A DNA stretch of 64,000 bases from [Clostridium] leptum DSM 753 (GTDB taxonomy: Bacteria; Bacillota; Clostridia; Oscillospirales; Acutalibacteraceae). Of the stretch, positions 62,145 through 64,000 are shown piece by piece. Under the pieces are notes generated by a model that was not told where the DNA came from, did no database searches, and saw only the letters and a list, made by a program, of their open reading frames with translations. Where the stretch lies: assembly GCA_000154345.1 (NCBI GenBank), contig DS480350.1, positions 62,001 through 126,000 of the forward strand, in the 5' to 3' direction. Position 1 is the stretch's first letter. Every line of letters starts with the position of its first letter. The position numbers and the translations under genes are program-made.

Positions 62145-63815
62145 TCAGGCACTGACCTGTTCCACCTCCGGGATGGGTTTGAGATTAAAATGAATTTCGA
62201 TAGAAATGTGTCTTGTTTTATCCTCGTCAATGCGCTCATGCACGACGATTTCTTTGATTAAGCGGTTGAGGGTGGCTGCGTCCAGCTCTGTGATGTTGGC
62301 GTATTCCTGAATGGCTTCCACCCATTGTTTTGCGTCATTGGCAAGCTGGACTTCATCAGACAGCCGCTTTCTGCCCTCTGACACTTTTGTTTTAAGCTCC
62401 GTCTGCTCGGTCTGTGTCTTTTCCAGCATGGTGTTGAAATTCTGCTCACTGATACGCCCTGCAATCATATCCTCATAAAGCCGCATGACCATTTTGTCCA
62501 GAACCTCAATCCGTTCCTCGTCCCTTGTAAGGGAGCGTTCCATTGCTTCCCGCTGTTCCCGCTGCTCTGCTTCACAGGTATTGGTCAGGCGGTCGGCAAC
62601 CGCTTCCCCGTCCATCAGGGCAGCTCTGGCACATTCCCGGATTTTCCGCAGCACATGGCTGTAAAGGGTGTCATAGTCAATCCGGTGCTGGGTGCAGTGG
62701 TTCTTTCCAAAGGCGTTGTAGGTCTTGCAGGAATAAATCCGCTGGGGATGTTTTGCGTTTGTGTAGCGTACCGTCAGCGACTTCCCACACTCGCCGCATT
62801 TTATCAGTCCGGCAAACAGGCTGATTTCATCGGTCTGCCCCGGACGCTGGCGGGATTTCAGCTTGTTCTGCACAATGTCAAAGCTCATGCGGTCAATCAG
62901 CGGTTCATGCTGTCCCTCCACCACAATCCAGTCCTCCGGCTTCTTTTCCCCAATTGTGCCGATTTTGAAACGGTAGTCTTTTTTCTGGGAAGCAATCGCA
63001 CCGGTGTAGACGGGATTCATCAAAAGGTCTTTGATAACGGAGAAGTCCCACATATACCGCCCGTTTTCCGGGTCTTTCTTTTCCCATTTGGTTCGGGTGT
63101 TGCGAAGCCCCCGTTCCCGGTTCCACCATGTGGGGCAGGGGATTTTTTCTTCCTCCAGCCGTCTGCGGATATAGTTCGGACCATGACCGTTCAGGGCATA
63201 TCCGAAAATCAGCCGCACAATCGGGGCGGTTTCCTCGTCAATGAGCAGATGGTTTTTGTCCTCCGGGTCTTTCCGATACCCAAACGGGGCAAGACACCCG
63301 GTAAACTGTCCTTTCTGCGCTTTCAGAAGATAAGAGGAATGGACTTTCTTGGAAATATCCTTGCTGTACATCTCGTTCAGGATATTCTTGAACGGGGCGA
63401 TGTCGTTGTTATCCCGCAGGGTGTCGATACCGTCATTCATGGCAATATAGCGGACACCGTTTCTTGGGAAAAAGTCCTCAATCAAATGCCCGGTTTGCAG
63501 ATAGTTACGCCCCAGTCGGCTGAGGTCTTTCGTGATGACAAGGTTGATTTGCCTGCGCTCAATAGCTCTCAACATCCTCTGTAAATCAGGACGCTCCATA
63601 TTAAGACCTGTGAAGCCATCGTCCTGATAGACTGCCACAACCTCCCATCCCTGCTTTTCGCAGTATTTTTCCAGCATATCCCGCTGGTTGGCGATACTGG
63701 CACTTTCGCCTTGCAGGTCATCGTCCTTTGACAGCCTGCAATAGACCGCCGCACGATAGCCCCCGGCAAGTGCCGAACCGATTGTTCTGTATTCCATTTC
63801 GTTCATCATAGCCAT
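62145..63815 (-). CDS. Large serine recombinase (TnpX-type, DUF4368-like C-terminus)
   Basis: 556 residues. The resolvase domain has AAVYCRLSKDD with nucleophile Ser29 and ITKDLSRLGRNYLQTG. The recombinase domain (about 170-290) has APFGYRKDPEDKNHLL. A zinc ribbon CGECGKSL, then YSCKTYN, is followed by a long coiled-coil and a C-terminal DUF4368-like region (LNRLIKEIVVHERI). It would insert and excise its element at short target sequences. Start ATG 63815 abuts the stop of the upstream gene. Confidence 0.93.
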   Translation of the reverse strand: MAMMNEMEYRTIGSALAGGYRAAVYCRLSKDDDLQGESASIANQRDMLEKYCEKQGWEVVAVYQDDGFTGLNMERPDLQRMLRAIERRQINLVITKDLSRLGRNYLQTGHLIEDFFPRNGVRYIAMNDGIDTLRDNNDIAPFKNILNEMYSKDISKKVHSSYLLKAQKGQFTGCLAPFGYRKDPEDKNHLLIDEETAPIVRLIFGYALNGHGPNYIRRRLEEEKIPCPTWWNRERGLRNTRTKWEKKDPENGRYMWDFSVIKDLLMNPVYTGAIASQKKDYRFKIGTIGEKKPEDWIVVEGQHEPLIDRMSFDIVQNKLKSRQRPGQTDEISLFAGLIKCGECGKSLTVRYTNAKHPQRIYSCKTYNAFGKNHCTQHRIDYDTLYSHVLRKIRECARAALMDGEAVADRLTNTCEAEQREQREAMERSLTRDEERIEVLDKMVMRLYEDMIAGRISEQNFNTMLEKTQTEQTELKTKVSEGRKRLSDEVQLANDAKQWVEAIQEYANITELDAATLNRLIKEIVVHERIDEDKTRHISIEIHFNLKPIPEVEQVSA

Positions 63816-64000
63816 TTACCCACACAATCCAGACGGTATCTGGCTCTTTTGAACCTCATCTTCATTATAGCCTATATCTTTCTTTTTAGCAAGATATTCT
63901 TTTGTATTTATTTTACCGTATTTCTGGGAAATCAGGCTGACGAACACATCGGTTGCGTCCAGTTCCCCGTCAAATACAGTGGTCACATGAATCTCTGTTT
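63816..64000 (-). CDS. Small conserved protein upstream of the serine recombinase (5' partial)
   Basis: 60 codons visible on the minus strand, open to the window edge: VTTVFDGELDATDVFVSLIS, then NTKEYLAKKKDIGYNEDEV and end SGLCG. The stop TAA is immediately followed by the recombinase ATG, so they are coupled. Short genes of this type commonly precede such recombinases; function unknown. Confidence 0.65.
   Translation of the reverse strand, partial: TEIHVTTVFDGELDATDVFVSLISQKYGKINTKEYLAKKKDIGYNEDEVQKSQIPSGLCG

Larger units (their letters stand above)
35950..64000 (-). mobile_element. Tn1549-type integrative conjugative element ICE2 (left end approximate, right end beyond window)
   Basis: Tn916-like int and xis at the left end, sigma-like and HTH genes next, then a resistance-type cargo operon and a transfer module with MobC/relaxase, ArdC-like protein, TopB, DUF4366, CHAP, VirB4, PrgI and VirB6-like genes. 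This is the order known from Tn1549 and the C. difficile CTn2/CTn4 group, here with a BceAB-type operon in place of vanB. The coupling protein expected next to maff2 is not in the window. Confidence 0.75.
62058..64000 (-). mobile_element. Serine-recombinase element inserted in maff2 (extends beyond window)
   Basis: The left end coincides with the break in maff2. The DNA to the right carries a large serine recombinase and a small upstream gene, and continues past 64000. Size and cargo are unknown. Confidence 0.65.

Overview
The window looks like a gut-type Clostridia (Firmicutes) chromosome segment that has been heavily remodelled by mobile DNA. The evidence is the gene families present (RHS/WapA-type polymorphic toxins, CnaB adhesin with a sortase signal, Tn916/Tn1549-type integrase and excisionase, CD1107-type conjugation genes, BceAB-type transporter), strong AAGGAGG ribosome binding sites and frequent TTG/GTG starts. 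I cannot name the species.

Region 1 (1-8960) is an RHS toxin-tip array. A partial toxin tip with an overlapping immunity-like gene is followed by four 5'-truncated RHS segments. Each segment repeats the same RHS core end and then diverges into a different C-terminal tip followed by a small gene. Three tips are related to each other and belong to no toxin family I recognise; each is followed by a small membrane protein. The fourth tip is an AHH-type HNH nuclease followed by a beta-propeller-like protein. Hairpins separate most of the cassettes.

Region 2 (8971-11720) is an integration module: an Xre repressor, a structured non-coding stretch, a small excisionase-like protein, a tyrosine integrase, an intact initiator tRNA-fMet and a 3' fragment of an elongator tRNA-Met. 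Pairs of the same 12-bp repeat lie on either side of the two tRNA sequences.

Region 3 (about 11718-35930) is an integrative conjugative element (ICE1), apparently inserted in the anticodon loop of that tRNA-Met. It carries ParA/ParB, a lipoprotein, a large CnaB/thioester surface protein split exactly at a codon boundary by a group II intron, and a Gram-positive type IV secretion operon (pilin-like protein, VirB6-like, CHAP hydrolase, PrgI/VirB3-like, VirB4, VirD4). It also has a RepA_N replication initiator and several ICE genes of unknown function. A RelE-like gene sits in the operon, and a self-contained AlbA_2-domain gene with a palindromic operator interrupts it on the opposite strand.

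Region 4 (about 35950 to beyond 64000) is a second ICE (ICE2) of Tn1549 type. It has a Tn916-like int/xis/orf8/orf7 end with a leader-peptide attenuator but no resistance gene attached to it. Its cargo is a BceRS-BceAB-type two-component/ABC transporter operon. The transfer module has MobC and relaxase, a giant ArdC/YodL protein, topoisomerase III, DUF4315/DUF4366 proteins, a CHAP hydrolase, VirB4, PrgI and a VirB6-like protein. Two oriT-like sequences lie in inverted orientation about 7.6 kb apart. A serine-recombinase element has inserted into the maff2 gene at the right and runs off the window.

The window is therefore a nest of elements: group II intron in ICE1, ICE1 at a tRNA, ICE2 beside or inside ICE1, and a serine-recombinase element in ICE2. 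The most novel-looking item is the family of three paralogous RHS tips paired with small membrane proteins.
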